Assembly: GCA_007117945.1 (NCBI GenBank)
Contig: SKTN01000035.1
Location: 1-10,325, forward strand
DNA from: Nitriliruptoraceae bacterium
GTDB taxonomy: Bacteria; Actinomycetota; Nitriliruptoria; Nitriliruptorales; Nitriliruptoraceae
Length of the DNA: 10,325 nt
Reading direction: 5' to 3'
Numbering within the stretch: position 1 is the stretch's first letter; each line of letters opens with the position of its first letter. Positions 1 through 6,958 of this stretch are shown one piece after another. The position numbers were made by a program, and so were the translations under genes. The notes below the pieces were generated by a model. That model did not search any database. It had not been told where the DNA came from and saw only the letters and a program-made list of their open reading frames with translations.

Positions 1-21
1 ACTACGACACACGGGGGAGCC

Positions 22-1863
22 ATGGGCGCGACATCGTTCGCAGCGCGGTGCCCCTCGTGGGAGGTCCACCGCCGGGGCCAGGTGCTCGCTGCATCGCCTC
101 GGGGCAACTACCAGCCGGATGGTGCCGACAGTGGCGTGCCTGGGCGCGACCGAGCCGAAGGTGCGGCAGCACCCGCTCCGCGACCGCGTGCTGATGCGGG
201 CGTCGACGGGCCGGCTGGTGCTGCTGACCTGGTGGTGTCGGTGTCGGAGGGCAGCAACGGGGCGGGATCGGTCGATGCTGCAGATGCCGAGGTGGCGGTT
301 GATCGTGTGTGGTCTGCTGCTGAGGTGGTGGGGGCTCTTGATCTGGTCGGGCTGAGTGATGTGCAGTTGGAGGCGCATCTGGTGGGGTTGCGGCGGCCGT
401 TGGCGGTGTTGGAGGCTGCGCGGGCGCGTGCGATGGCGGAGGTGGAGCGTCGTGCGGGGGCGGTGCAGGATCCGGCCCGCCGCAACGCGGAGGTGTTGGA
501 TAGCCGTCGGCGGGCGGCCAAGGGGCAGCGGATGTCGCCGTCGGAGGCCAAGCGTGCCGCGGAGGCGGGCTCCCATGCGGCGGCGAACCCGGTGACGGGT
601 CGGGCCTTCAGTGCGGGGGATGTGGGGCCGTCGCAGGTGCGGCTGCTGGGTGAGGCGTTGGAGCGGTTGCCGGCCGCGCGGCGTGGGGAGGCGGAGCGGG
701 TGCTGTTGGAGGCGGCGCGCACGATGGATCCGGTGGCGTTCGGCCGGCGGGTGCGCGGCTATCTGGCAGTGCACGCGCCGGAGCAGTTGCACCGGCAGGA
801 GCAGGGCAACCACGGCCGTCGACGGTTCCGGATGGCCGATACCGAGGATGGTGGGGTGGCGTTCTCTGGTCTGGCGTACGGCACGGCTGCGGAGCTGGCT
901 CGTACCGCGCTGGATGCGTTCCGTCGGCCGGACACCCCGGAGGAGCGTCGCAGCCCCGAGCAGCGCAGTGCGGATGCGTTCGAGCAGTTGTGTGCTGCGG
1001 CGCTGCGGTTGGGGGAGGCCCCGACGGTGCATGGTGAGCGTCCCCAGGTGATCGTGGTGGTGGAGGCCTCACAGCTTGCGGGTGGGGTGGGTGCGGCGCG
1101 GTTCGCGGGGTCGGGGCAGCCGACCACCGTGGCGGAGGTCGGGACGTTGCTGGCGGATTGTGAGGTCAGCCGGCTGGTGCGTGATGCTCAGGGCACCCCG
1201 ATCGAGGTGACCCGTAACGTGCGTACGGTCCCGGTGGGGTTGTGGCGGGCGTTGGTCGTGCGGGACGGCGGGTGCCGGTGGCAGGGCTGTGACGCGCCCG
1301 CGTCGTGGTGCGATGTCGCCCACGGCCAGGATCCCTTCCGGGACGAGGGCCGCCTGTCCCCCGACAACGCGGTGTTGTTGTGCCGCCGGCATCACCGCCG
1401 GTTCGACAACGGGCCCTGGCGGGTGGACATCGATGGTGACCAGGTCACCTTCCACCGCCAACAACAGGAGTACATCCACCCCCTGGACCGCCCCCACATC
1501 CCACCCGATGGCGATCACCATCCACCGGCTGAGGGCAACGGTCCACCGGACCCCGACGACCATCCACCGGCCGGGCGCAACGGTCCACCGGACCGCGACA
1601 ACAGCGCGGTCGCTACCGCGGTGCCCCGTGCGGGACCGCCCGATGACCGCGTCTCTCGTGAAGGACCGGTGGACGATCCCGGAACGGACCCCGCGGCTGC
1701 GGGCGCGTCGGCGCGCGCCGGCACCCCACCTGGCAACTCCGCGCCCGGCGGCCTTGCGCCCGGGAGCTCCGCGCCCGGCGACCTCTCGTCTGGCGGTCAC
1801 CCGGTTGGCAACCCGCCGCGGAGGTCGGCGAGCGGTGGGCAGCTCGGCCTGCTCGACACCTGA
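22..1863 (+). CDS. DUF222 / 13E12-type HNH endonuclease-like protein
   Basis: A 613-residue protein of the actinobacterial DUF222 (13E12 repeat) family with a C-terminal HNH nuclease fold. The helical DUF222 region covers about residues 95-400. The HNH domain lies at about 410-466: candidate zinc ligands C418, C423, C454 and H457, and an H-N-H set H434, N449, H458. The usual double-His and Trp/Gly-Gly stretch is altered (CDVAHGQ, then DEGRLSPDN). A G-rich run directly precedes the ATG but is very close to it. The first 90 or so residues are low-complexity, so the true start may lie further in. Residues 500-613 form a Pro/Gly/Asp-rich disordered tail with short repeats. Leucine TTG codons are frequent (about 17 by eye), unlike the neighbours, which suggests different ancestry. 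Such genes are often multicopy and their function is unsettled. The family call is firm; nuclease activity is inferred. Confidence 0.88.
   Translation: MGATSFAARCPSWEVHRRGQVLAASPRGNYQPDGADSGVPGRDRAEGAAAPAPRPRADAGVDGPAGAADLVVSVSEGSNGAGSVDAADAEVAVDRVWSAAEVVGALDLVGLSDVQLEAHLVGLRRPLAVLEAARARAMAEVERRAGAVQDPARRNAEVLDSRRRAAKGQRMSPSEAKRAAEAGSHAAANPVTGRAFSAGDVGPSQVRLLGEALERLPAARRGEAERVLLEAARTMDPVAFGRRVRGYLAVHAPEQLHRQEQGNHGRRRFRMADTEDGGVAFSGLAYGTAAELARTALDAFRRPDTPEERRSPEQRSADAFEQLCAAALRLGEAPTVHGERPQVIVVVEASQLAGGVGAARFAGSGQPTTVAEVGTLLADCEVSRLVRDAQGTPIEVTRNVRTVPVGLWRALVVRDGGCRWQGCDAPASWCDVAHGQDPFRDEGRLSPDNAVLLCRRHHRRFDNGPWRVDIDGDQVTFHRQQQEYIHPLDRPHIPPDGDHHPPAEGNGPPDPDDHPPAGRNGPPDRDNSAVATAVPRAGPPDDRVSREGPVDDPGTDPAAAGASARAGTPPGNSAPGGLAPGSSAPGDLSSGGHPVGNPPRRSASGGQLGLLDT
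1519..1602 (+). repeat. Two 42-bp tandem units in the HNH gene tail
   Basis: Units 1519-1560 and 1561-1602 are adjacent, in frame, and differ at only a few positions. They encode two 14-residue copies, HPPAEGNGPPDPDD and HPPAGRNGPPDRDN (residues 500-527). The array sits just after the HNH domain and probably forms a flexible, acidic, Pro-rich linker that arose by slippage or unequal exchange. Confidence 0.85.
1737..1811 (+). repeat. Pentapeptide-coding repeats in the HNH gene tail
   Basis: From residue 573 the protein reads as five-residue units SAPGG, LAPGS, SAPGD, LSSGG, HPVGN. At DNA level the 14-mer ctccgcgcccggcg occurs exactly at 1737-1750 and again at 1767-1780, a 30-bp period. This is low-complexity tail sequence and no structural domain is expected here. 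Confidence 0.7.
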
Positions 1864-1876
1864 GCCGCGTCGGCCG

Positions 1877-1893
1877 TCGGGTCTACAGCCCGA
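1877..1893. terminator. Small hairpin at the HNH/metF convergent junction
   Basis: TCGGG at 1877-1881 pairs with CCCGA at 1889-1893 around a loop that contains the metF stop codon. It lies between two converging genes only 19 bp apart, where a two-way terminator would be useful. The stem is only five pairs and no T-run follows on either strand, so this is a weak call. Confidence 0.2.
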
Positions 1894-2740
1894 GGTTCGC
1901 GTGGATCTCGCGCGTGGCCGACGAGCGGTTCAGGGTGTAGAAGTGCAGGCCGGGCGCCCCCGCGTCCAGTAACTCCTGGCACAGCTGCGTCGCCACCTCG
2001 ACGCCCAGCGCGTGGACCGCGGCCGCGTCGTCGCCGAGGGCGTGGAACCGATCCGCCAGTGCGGCCGGTACCTCGGTGCCCGACAACTCCGCGAAGCGCT
2101 GGATCTGGCGGATGTTGGTGATGGGGATGATCCCCGGGAGGACGGGTGTGTGGCAGTCCAGCGCAGCGAGGTCCTCGAGCAGCCGCGTGTACTCCTCGGC
2201 GGCGAAGAAGAACTGGGTGACGGCGAAGTCGGCAACGGCGAGCTTGGCAGCCAGGTGCTTGCGGTCGGTGGCCAGGTCCGGCGCGAGCGGGTGGCCCGAC
2301 GGGTGGGCCGCCACCCCGATGGAGAAGGCATCGCCCCCGACCTCTCGGGCCAGCTCGACGAGCTGCCACGCGCGCTCGAGCTCGAAGAACACCTCCTCGG
2401 CATCGCGGGGCGGGTCGCCGCGCAGCGCCAGGATGTTCTCCACGCCTGCGTCGCGGTAGCGGCCAAGGATCCCGGCGAGGTCCTCGCGGGTGTGGTTCAC
2501 CCCCGTCAGATGGGCCATCGGGGTCATCGAGGTGCGGTTCAGCAGATCGACCACCAGCCGGTGGGTGCGCTCACGGGTGGACCCCCCGGCGCCGTAGGTG
2601 ATGGAGACGAAGGAGGGGGACAGCGGCTCGAGCTCGTTCAGCGTGTTGCGCAGGGCAGCCTCGCCCTTGTCGGTCTTCGGCGGGAAGAACTCGAAGGAGG
2701 TGGTGCGGCCGGCGGCCAGCAGTGCGTCGATGCGTGTCAT
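1883..2740 (-). CDS. metF: Methylenetetrahydrofolate reductase
   Basis: A 285-residue MetF of normal length for the bacterial catalytic domain. It reduces 5,10-methylenetetrahydrofolate to 5-methyltetrahydrofolate using FAD and a nicotinamide donor, feeding methionine synthase in the cytoplasm. Family motifs appear in order: SFEFFPPKTD at 15-24 with the catalytic Glu equivalent E17; SITYGAGGS at 46-54; the LRGDPP flavin/substrate loop at 106-111 with D109; the VAAHPSGHP segment at 143-151; DFAVTQFFF at 171-179; PGIIPITN at 202-209; and GLHFYTLNRS at 264-273. All expected key residues are present. The ATG has only a weak ribosome site (a CGGA run). It lies 133 bp downstream of the acyl-CoA synthetase gene on the same strand, so it may have its own promoter or be read through. 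No regulatory leader was recognised. Confidence 0.97.
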   Translation of the reverse strand: MTRIDALLAAGRTTSFEFFPPKTDKGEAALRNTLNELEPLSPSFVSITYGAGGSTRERTHRLVVDLLNRTSMTPMAHLTGVNHTREDLAGILGRYRDAGVENILALRGDPPRDAEEVFFELERAWQLVELAREVGGDAFSIGVAAHPSGHPLAPDLATDRKHLAAKLAVADFAVTQFFFAAEEYTRLLEDLAALDCHTPVLPGIIPITNIRQIQRFAELSGTEVPAALADRFHALGDDAAAVHALGVEVATQLCQELLDAGAPGLHFYTLNRSSATREIHANLGL

Positions 2741-2873
2741 GATCGATCCGAGCGGGCGGGCAGCGGTCGGTGGTGGCGAAGCGGCGGAGCTGGCGGTGAG
2801 CAGCCCGCTGGTTCGGTGATCGTTCGGTGCGGTGGCGTGAACGGCCGGTCCGACGTGGCCTCGATGCGGCGGC
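2741..2873. other. 133-bp gap between metF and the synthetase gene
   Basis: This is the only sizeable gap in the leftward gene block. It contains a direct repeat of ttcggtg (2812-2818 and 2823-2829) and two copies of ggccggtc (about 2842-2849 and 2879-2886). I see no convincing -10/-35 pair, no SAM-riboswitch-like fold and no strong terminator. It could still hold a metF promoter, since actinobacterial promoters are often poorly conserved. Confidence 0.4.
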
Positions 2874-5558
2874 TCAGGTGGCCGGTCGTAGCTTGCACCG
2901 TACGTCGACGGTTACGACGCCTCGCCCCTCGGGACGGACGAAGACCGGGTTGAGGTCGAGCTCCGCCACCTCGGGGATGTCCTCGACCATCGCACCGACA
3001 CGGTGCAGCACGTCCTTCAGCGCGGCGATGTCGGCGGGCGGGGCCCCGCGGTAGCCGGTCAGCAGCGGGGCCATCTTGAGCTCGGTCAGCATCTCGTCCA
3101 CGTCGACGTCGGTCAGCGGTGTGATCCGCAGGCTCACGTCGCCCAGCAGCTCCACCAGGGTCCCACCCGCACCGGTGAGCACCAGGGGACCGAAGGAGGG
3201 GTCGTGGGTCACCCCGATGACCATCTCCACGCCCTCATCCACCATCTCCTGGACCAGGAAGCGGTCCCCGTGGCGGGTGAGCTCGCGCTGGGCCAGCTGG
3301 TCACGGATCTCCGCCATCGCCTCGGCGATGCCATCGGCGTCCGTCAGCCCCAGCGCAACCCCCCCGACATCGGCCTTGTGGATCGGTGCAGCGAGCTTGA
3401 GGGCTACAGGTCCACCGATCTCCGCCTGGAGGTCGGCTGCCTCCTCCACGGTGGTCACCACCTCCGAGCGGGCCATGGGGATGCCGTAGGCGCCCAGCAG
3501 CTCCTTCGACCGCTCCGCGGACAACCAGACCGCCCCGTCATCGCGGGTGGCTGCCGCCAGTTCCTCGCGCACCAGCCGGCGGGCGGCGTCGATGCGGACC
3601 TCCTCGAAGGTGCGCACCTCACCGAGGGGCTGACGGCGCCACCGCGCGTAGGCCCCGACCCGCCCCAACGCGCGGGCCGCGCCCTCGGGGAAGCTGAAGG
3701 TCGGCACGTTGGCGGCGCGCAGGGGCGCAGGCAGGCCGTGGGAGGTCATCACCACGGCGATGACGGGCGTGTCGTCGGGGAGCTCATCGCGGGCGGCGAC
3801 CAGTGCCTCCGCGAAGGCGGTCATGTCGGCCTGGGCGGTGGGGATGAAGATGACGAACACGACGTCGATCTCGTCCGCGGTACCGAGGATGTGGATGGCC
3901 TTGCGGTAGGACTCCGCTGAGGCGGAGGCGATCATGTCTACCGGGTTCGACACCCCCGCCTCCGCCGGCAGGAACTCCTGCAGCGTTGCGATGGTGCGAT
4001 CCGACAGGCGGGGCACCTCGAGGCTGTTGGCGGCCAGGGCGTCCGCAGCGAGGATGCCGGGCCCGCCCGCGTTGGTGAGTACCGCGACGTTGCGTCCGGC
4101 GGGCCAGGTGCCGGGGGCTGACAGCAGCGCGGCGCAGTCGAACATCTCCTCCAGCGTCTTCGTGCGGATCACCCCGGCCTGGGCGAACAGCGCCTCCACG
4201 GCGTCGTCTCCGGTGGCGATGGCGGCGGTGTGGGAGCTCGCGGCCCGCTCGCCGGCGGTCGAGCGGCCGGACTTCACCGCCACGATCGGCTTGTTGCGGG
4301 AGATGCGTCGGGCGATGCGGGAGAACCTGCGGGGGTTGCCGAAGGACTCGACGTACATCAGGATCACGTCGGTATCCGGGTCGTCCTCCCAGTACAGCAG
4401 CAGGTCGTTGCCGGAGATGTCGGACTTGTTGCCCACCGACACGAAGGTGGAGATCCCGAGCCCGATGGACTCGACGTGGTCGAGCACCGCGAGGCCGAGC
4501 GCACCGGACTGCGACGACATCGACACCCGGCCGGGCTGCGGCAGGACGGGCGAGAAGGTGGCGTTCATCCGCACGTCCTCGCGCCCGTTGAGCACGCCCA
4601 TGCAGTTCGGCCCGACGATGCGCATCCCGACCTGGCTGGCACGGTCGACGATCTCCTCCTGGCGCGCGATGCCCTCCCCGCCGACCTCAGCGAAGCCCGA
4701 GGAGATGATGGTCACGGCGCGCACGCCGAGTTCAGCCGCCTCGTCGACGATGTCGGGAACACCGGCAGCGGGCACGCAGATCACGACGAGGTCCGGTAGC
4801 TCCGGGCACTCGCTCAGGCTCGGGTAGGCGGCCATGCCCTGGACGTAAGGGGCCGCGGCGTTGACGGGGTAGACCACGCCGGAGAAGTCGGCCTGGCGGA
4901 GATGGTCGAGGATCATCCCGCCGATCGAGGTCCGGTCACGCGACGCACCGACCACCGCAACCTTCTCCGGGTGGAGGAAGCGGCTGAGCGCGACCCGGGC
5001 AGCGGCGCGTTCCTCGCTGGCCACCGCATCGAGGAAGCGTTCGGTGACGTTGGTGGCGAGGTCGGAGCGCACCACGCCGCCGTCGTGACCCGAGGTGTAC
5101 TCCAGCCCGAGTTCGCGGACGAGGTTCAGCATCCGCACGTTGTCGGAGAGGATGTCGCCGGAGAGGTTGCGGATGCCGGCGGTCTCCGCCGCCAGGGCGA
5201 CCTGTCGCACGAGCACCGTGCCGACGCCCAGGCCTTGGGAGGCGTCCTCGACCAGGGCGGCGAACTCCGCGTGATCGGGCTGGTCGGGGTCACGCTCGTA
5301 GCGCGCAACGCCGATCATGCGCTCGTGCTCACCCCGGCCACGGGTGGCGACCACCGCGTACTGCAGGTTCGGATCGAGGTCGGTGAACCGGTGGACGTTG
5401 GACTCGTCGAGGTTGAAGGGGCCGAGGAAGCGCAGTCGGCGGGACTCCGCCGAGGTGCGCGCCCACATCCCGAGGAGGAGTGGCGCGTCCTCGGGCCGGA
5501 TCCGCCGGATGTGGACGACGCTGCCGTCCTTGAGGACGTGCTCGAACTCGTGCTCCAT
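2874..5558 (-). CDS. GNAT + NDP-forming acyl-CoA synthetase fusion (Pat-like)
   Basis: An 894-residue fusion with a GNAT acetyltransferase domain first (about 14-165; acyl-CoA loop QGLGVGTVLV at 108-117), then all modules of an ADP-forming acyl-CoA synthetase. These are a CoA-binding Rossmann domain (from VAVVGASRD, 200-208), two succinyl-CoA-ligase-like domains (GPNCMGVLN at 316-324; SSQSGALG at 348-355), and a C-terminal ATP-grasp (about 680-890; KLAAPIHKADVGG at 721-733; ELDLNPVFV at 866-874). The domain order is that of the actinobacterial protein acyltransferases described as GNAT-first, such as Streptomyces PatA. Those acylate lysines of enzymes including acetyl-CoA synthetase. The loop SSHTAA carries H443, at the place of the phosphohistidine of active NDP-forming synthetases, so synthetase activity is possible. 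A GAGGGG ribosome site lies 8 nt before the ATG. The exact substrate is unknown. Confidence 0.93.
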   Translation of the reverse strand: MEHEFEHVLKDGSVVHIRRIRPEDAPLLLGMWARTSAESRRLRFLGPFNLDESNVHRFTDLDPNLQYAVVATRGRGEHERMIGVARYERDPDQPDHAEFAALVEDASQGLGVGTVLVRQVALAAETAGIRNLSGDILSDNVRMLNLVRELGLEYTSGHDGGVVRSDLATNVTERFLDAVASEERAAARVALSRFLHPEKVAVVGASRDRTSIGGMILDHLRQADFSGVVYPVNAAAPYVQGMAAYPSLSECPELPDLVVICVPAAGVPDIVDEAAELGVRAVTIISSGFAEVGGEGIARQEEIVDRASQVGMRIVGPNCMGVLNGREDVRMNATFSPVLPQPGRVSMSSQSGALGLAVLDHVESIGLGISTFVSVGNKSDISGNDLLLYWEDDPDTDVILMYVESFGNPRRFSRIARRISRNKPIVAVKSGRSTAGERAASSHTAAIATGDDAVEALFAQAGVIRTKTLEEMFDCAALLSAPGTWPAGRNVAVLTNAGGPGILAADALAANSLEVPRLSDRTIATLQEFLPAEAGVSNPVDMIASASAESYRKAIHILGTADEIDVVFVIFIPTAQADMTAFAEALVAARDELPDDTPVIAVVMTSHGLPAPLRAANVPTFSFPEGAARALGRVGAYARWRRQPLGEVRTFEEVRIDAARRLVREELAAATRDDGAVWLSAERSKELLGAYGIPMARSEVVTTVEEAADLQAEIGGPVALKLAAPIHKADVGGVALGLTDADGIAEAMAEIRDQLAQRELTRHGDRFLVQEMVDEGVEMVIGVTHDPSFGPLVLTGAGGTLVELLGDVSLRITPLTDVDVDEMLTELKMAPLLTGYRGAPPADIAALKDVLHRVGAMVEDIPEVAELDLNPVFVRPEGRGVVTVDVRCKLRPAT

Positions 5559-5607
5559 GCGCTCGGCCCCTCGGCTGATCGGTGCAGGCGGTCCGTGACC
5601 CCATCCT

Positions 5608-5628
5608 CGCCGCTGCTGCGTCGCGGCG
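5608..5628 (-). terminator. Hairpin just after the pseudokinase stop codon
   Basis: CGCCGC (5608-5613) and GCGGCG (5623-5628) form a perfect 6-bp GC stem with a 9-nt loop. On the minus strand it directly follows the TAG at 5629-5631. No T-run follows it. It may attenuate transcription before the synthetase gene, or it may be chance in GC-rich DNA. Confidence 0.3.
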
Positions 5629-6876
5629 CTACCCCGTGTCCGTGCGGAGCACCTCGATGTGGTCGCAGCCGTCGCTGTCGGTCCAGGCCGCGGCGTGACC
5701 GTGCCGCACCCCCGTGGGCGACCCGCTCGCCGTGGCCTGCCGCCCCGGCGCGGGGAGCTGGTCGAGGACGAACAGCTCCCCGGTGGCGGGGCGGTGCAGC
5801 ACCGGGGTGTCGCGGCCGTCGCAGCTCAGGTCGGCGAACAGCAACCGGTCGCCCGGCTGTGCGTCGAGGTGGAGGGTGCGTGCCCCGTCGGCCGTCGTGG
5901 GCAGGTGCAGGTGGGTGCCGTCCCACCGCAGGGGTATGCCGCACCCGGAACCGTCGAGGTCGGCGAGGAGGAGGTCACCGCCACCGGGTGGCGGAGTCAG
6001 GTGGGCACAGGCTGGCGGGGGCTGGCGGGGGCTTCCGCTGACCTCCCCCGGTGCGGGCGGTGCGGCGCCGGTTGCCGATGGCGTCGGGCCGGTGGTCACC
6101 GCAAGGGTGACGAGCACCAGGGGGAGGATGAGGACCGTGAGCGCGGCCAGCAGCGGCGCACGGCGCGGTGGCTGCCGGGCAGATGCCTGGTCTGATGGCC
6201 GCCCCGAGGGTCGTCGCCGGCGCGTCGCGGGCGGCTGCGCGCCCGCCGGCGCGGAGCGCGAGGGACCCGGGTGCCGCTCGGTGGCTGTGGTCACGGGGCG
6301 GGCGTCGTCAGGGTCGGGCCCCCGACAGGCATCGAGGAGGTGGGTCAGTTCGCGCAGGTCCTGCGCCGCGGCGTCGGTCGCTGCAGCGGCCTCCGGCGCG
6401 GGATCGCGGGTCCCGACCCCGAGCAGCAGCGGCGCCCCCCGGCCATCGAAGCGGATCCGCTGCGCCGTGATCGCACCGTGGTGCAGGCCCTGGGCGTGGA
6501 TATGGCGCAGTGCGTCGCCCAACCGGGCACGCAGGGCATCGACGGTCACGGCGCGCAACCCTGCGCCTGCCGCTGCCACGAGCGCGTCCGCCAGCGAACC
6601 CCCACCGGCCGCCGGCATGACCAGCGCGACGCCGGTGGGGAGGGCGACGATCTCGAGCACCGGGAGGATGCCGGGATGCTCGAGATCGCGGACCGCCGTC
6701 GTACGGGCGTGCAGGCGCTCGAGGTCCTCGGCCGTCAGCGCGTTGTCACGGATCTCGACCAGGAGCGGGCGGCCCGGGTGGCCGATCGCCTCGGCACGGT
6801 GGAGTCGGCCCGCTTCGCTGCGCTCCACCAACCCGCACAGCCGGTAGCCCGGGACGTGGTCGTCGGGAGTGTCCAT
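5629..6876 (-). CDS. Membrane pseudokinase with FG-GAP-like outside domain
   Basis: A 415-residue protein in three parts. Residues 10-183 follow a Ser/Thr kinase N-lobe and early C-lobe (HPGILPVLEI at 67-76, ALRHIHAQGLHHG at 122-134), but the catalytic parts are gone. The VAIK lysine is R43, the HRD aspartate is A135 (HGAIT), the catalytic-loop Lys and Asn are T137 and R140, and the DFG position reads GVG (153-155). The fold stops soon after that, without activation loop, APE or later C-lobe. An Arg/Pro-rich stretch (about 200-240) precedes one membrane helix (241-262). The outside part (285-415) has three Asp/Gly repeats resembling FG-GAP/VCBS calcium motifs (LADLDGSG at 304-311, FADLSCDG at 347-354, WTDSDGCD at 398-405) and four cysteines (290, 312, 352, 404). 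A GGGAGG site precedes the ATG by about 9 nt. A sensory or scaffold role at the envelope is inferred; the ligand is unknown. Confidence 0.78.
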   Translation of the reverse strand: MDTPDDHVPGYRLCGLVERSEAGRLHRAEAIGHPGRPLLVEIRDNALTAEDLERLHARTTAVRDLEHPGILPVLEIVALPTGVALVMPAAGGGSLADALVAAAGAGLRAVTVDALRARLGDALRHIHAQGLHHGAITAQRIRFDGRGAPLLLGVGTRDPAPEAAAATDAAAQDLRELTHLLDACRGPDPDDARPVTTATERHPGPSRSAPAGAQPPATRRRRPSGRPSDQASARQPPRRAPLLAALTVLILPLVLVTLAVTTGPTPSATGAAPPAPGEVSGSPRQPPPACAHLTPPPGGGDLLLADLDGSGCGIPLRWDGTHLHLPTTADGARTLHLDAQPGDRLLFADLSCDGRDTPVLHRPATGELFVLDQLPAPGRQATASGSPTGVRHGHAAAWTDSDGCDHIEVLRTDTG

Positions 6877-6958
6877 CGATCCACACCTCCCAGCCGACCC
6901 ATCGCGCTTCCCTAGTCATGACGTGTTATCTTAGTATATCTCGTGTGAGGAGGTCGAG
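6877..6958. promoter_or_regulatory. Divergent promoter region, pseudokinase / LysM gene
   Basis: This 82-bp gap holds one of only two clearly AT-rich islands in the window (6921-6941). It contains a perfect 8-bp palindrome GTCATGAC at 6915-6922. Rightward candidates are TAGTAT (6932-6937) with a poor TTCCCT 18 bp upstream, or the extended -10 TGTTATCTT (6924-6932). The leftward candidate is TAAGAT (complement of 6928-6933) with TCGACC 18 bp upstream. None is a strong match. The clean signals are the ribosome sites: TGAGGAGGT at 6946-6954 for the rightward GTG, and GGGAGG for the leftward ATG. Shared control of the two genes is inferred from the layout. Confidence 0.5.

Noticed and set aside
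1069..1800. Minus-strand open frame across the HNH gene
   Set aside because: The plus frame has the HNH motifs; the reverse frame is Arg-rich low-complexity sequence.
2741..2873. Possible SAM or other riboswitch ahead of metF
   Set aside because: I could not find a conserved core or a plausible multi-stem fold, only short direct repeats.
3003..3920. Plus-strand open frame of about 300 codons opposite the synthetase
   Set aside because: The minus-strand frame carries clear ATP-grasp and ligase motifs. The plus frame is His/Gly/Arg-rich with no motif.
4902..6041. Long plus-strand open frame opposite the synthetase and pseudokinase genes
   Set aside because: Its composition is that of an antisense shadow in GC-rich DNA. 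It crosses two well-supported minus-strand genes and shows no recognisable domain.
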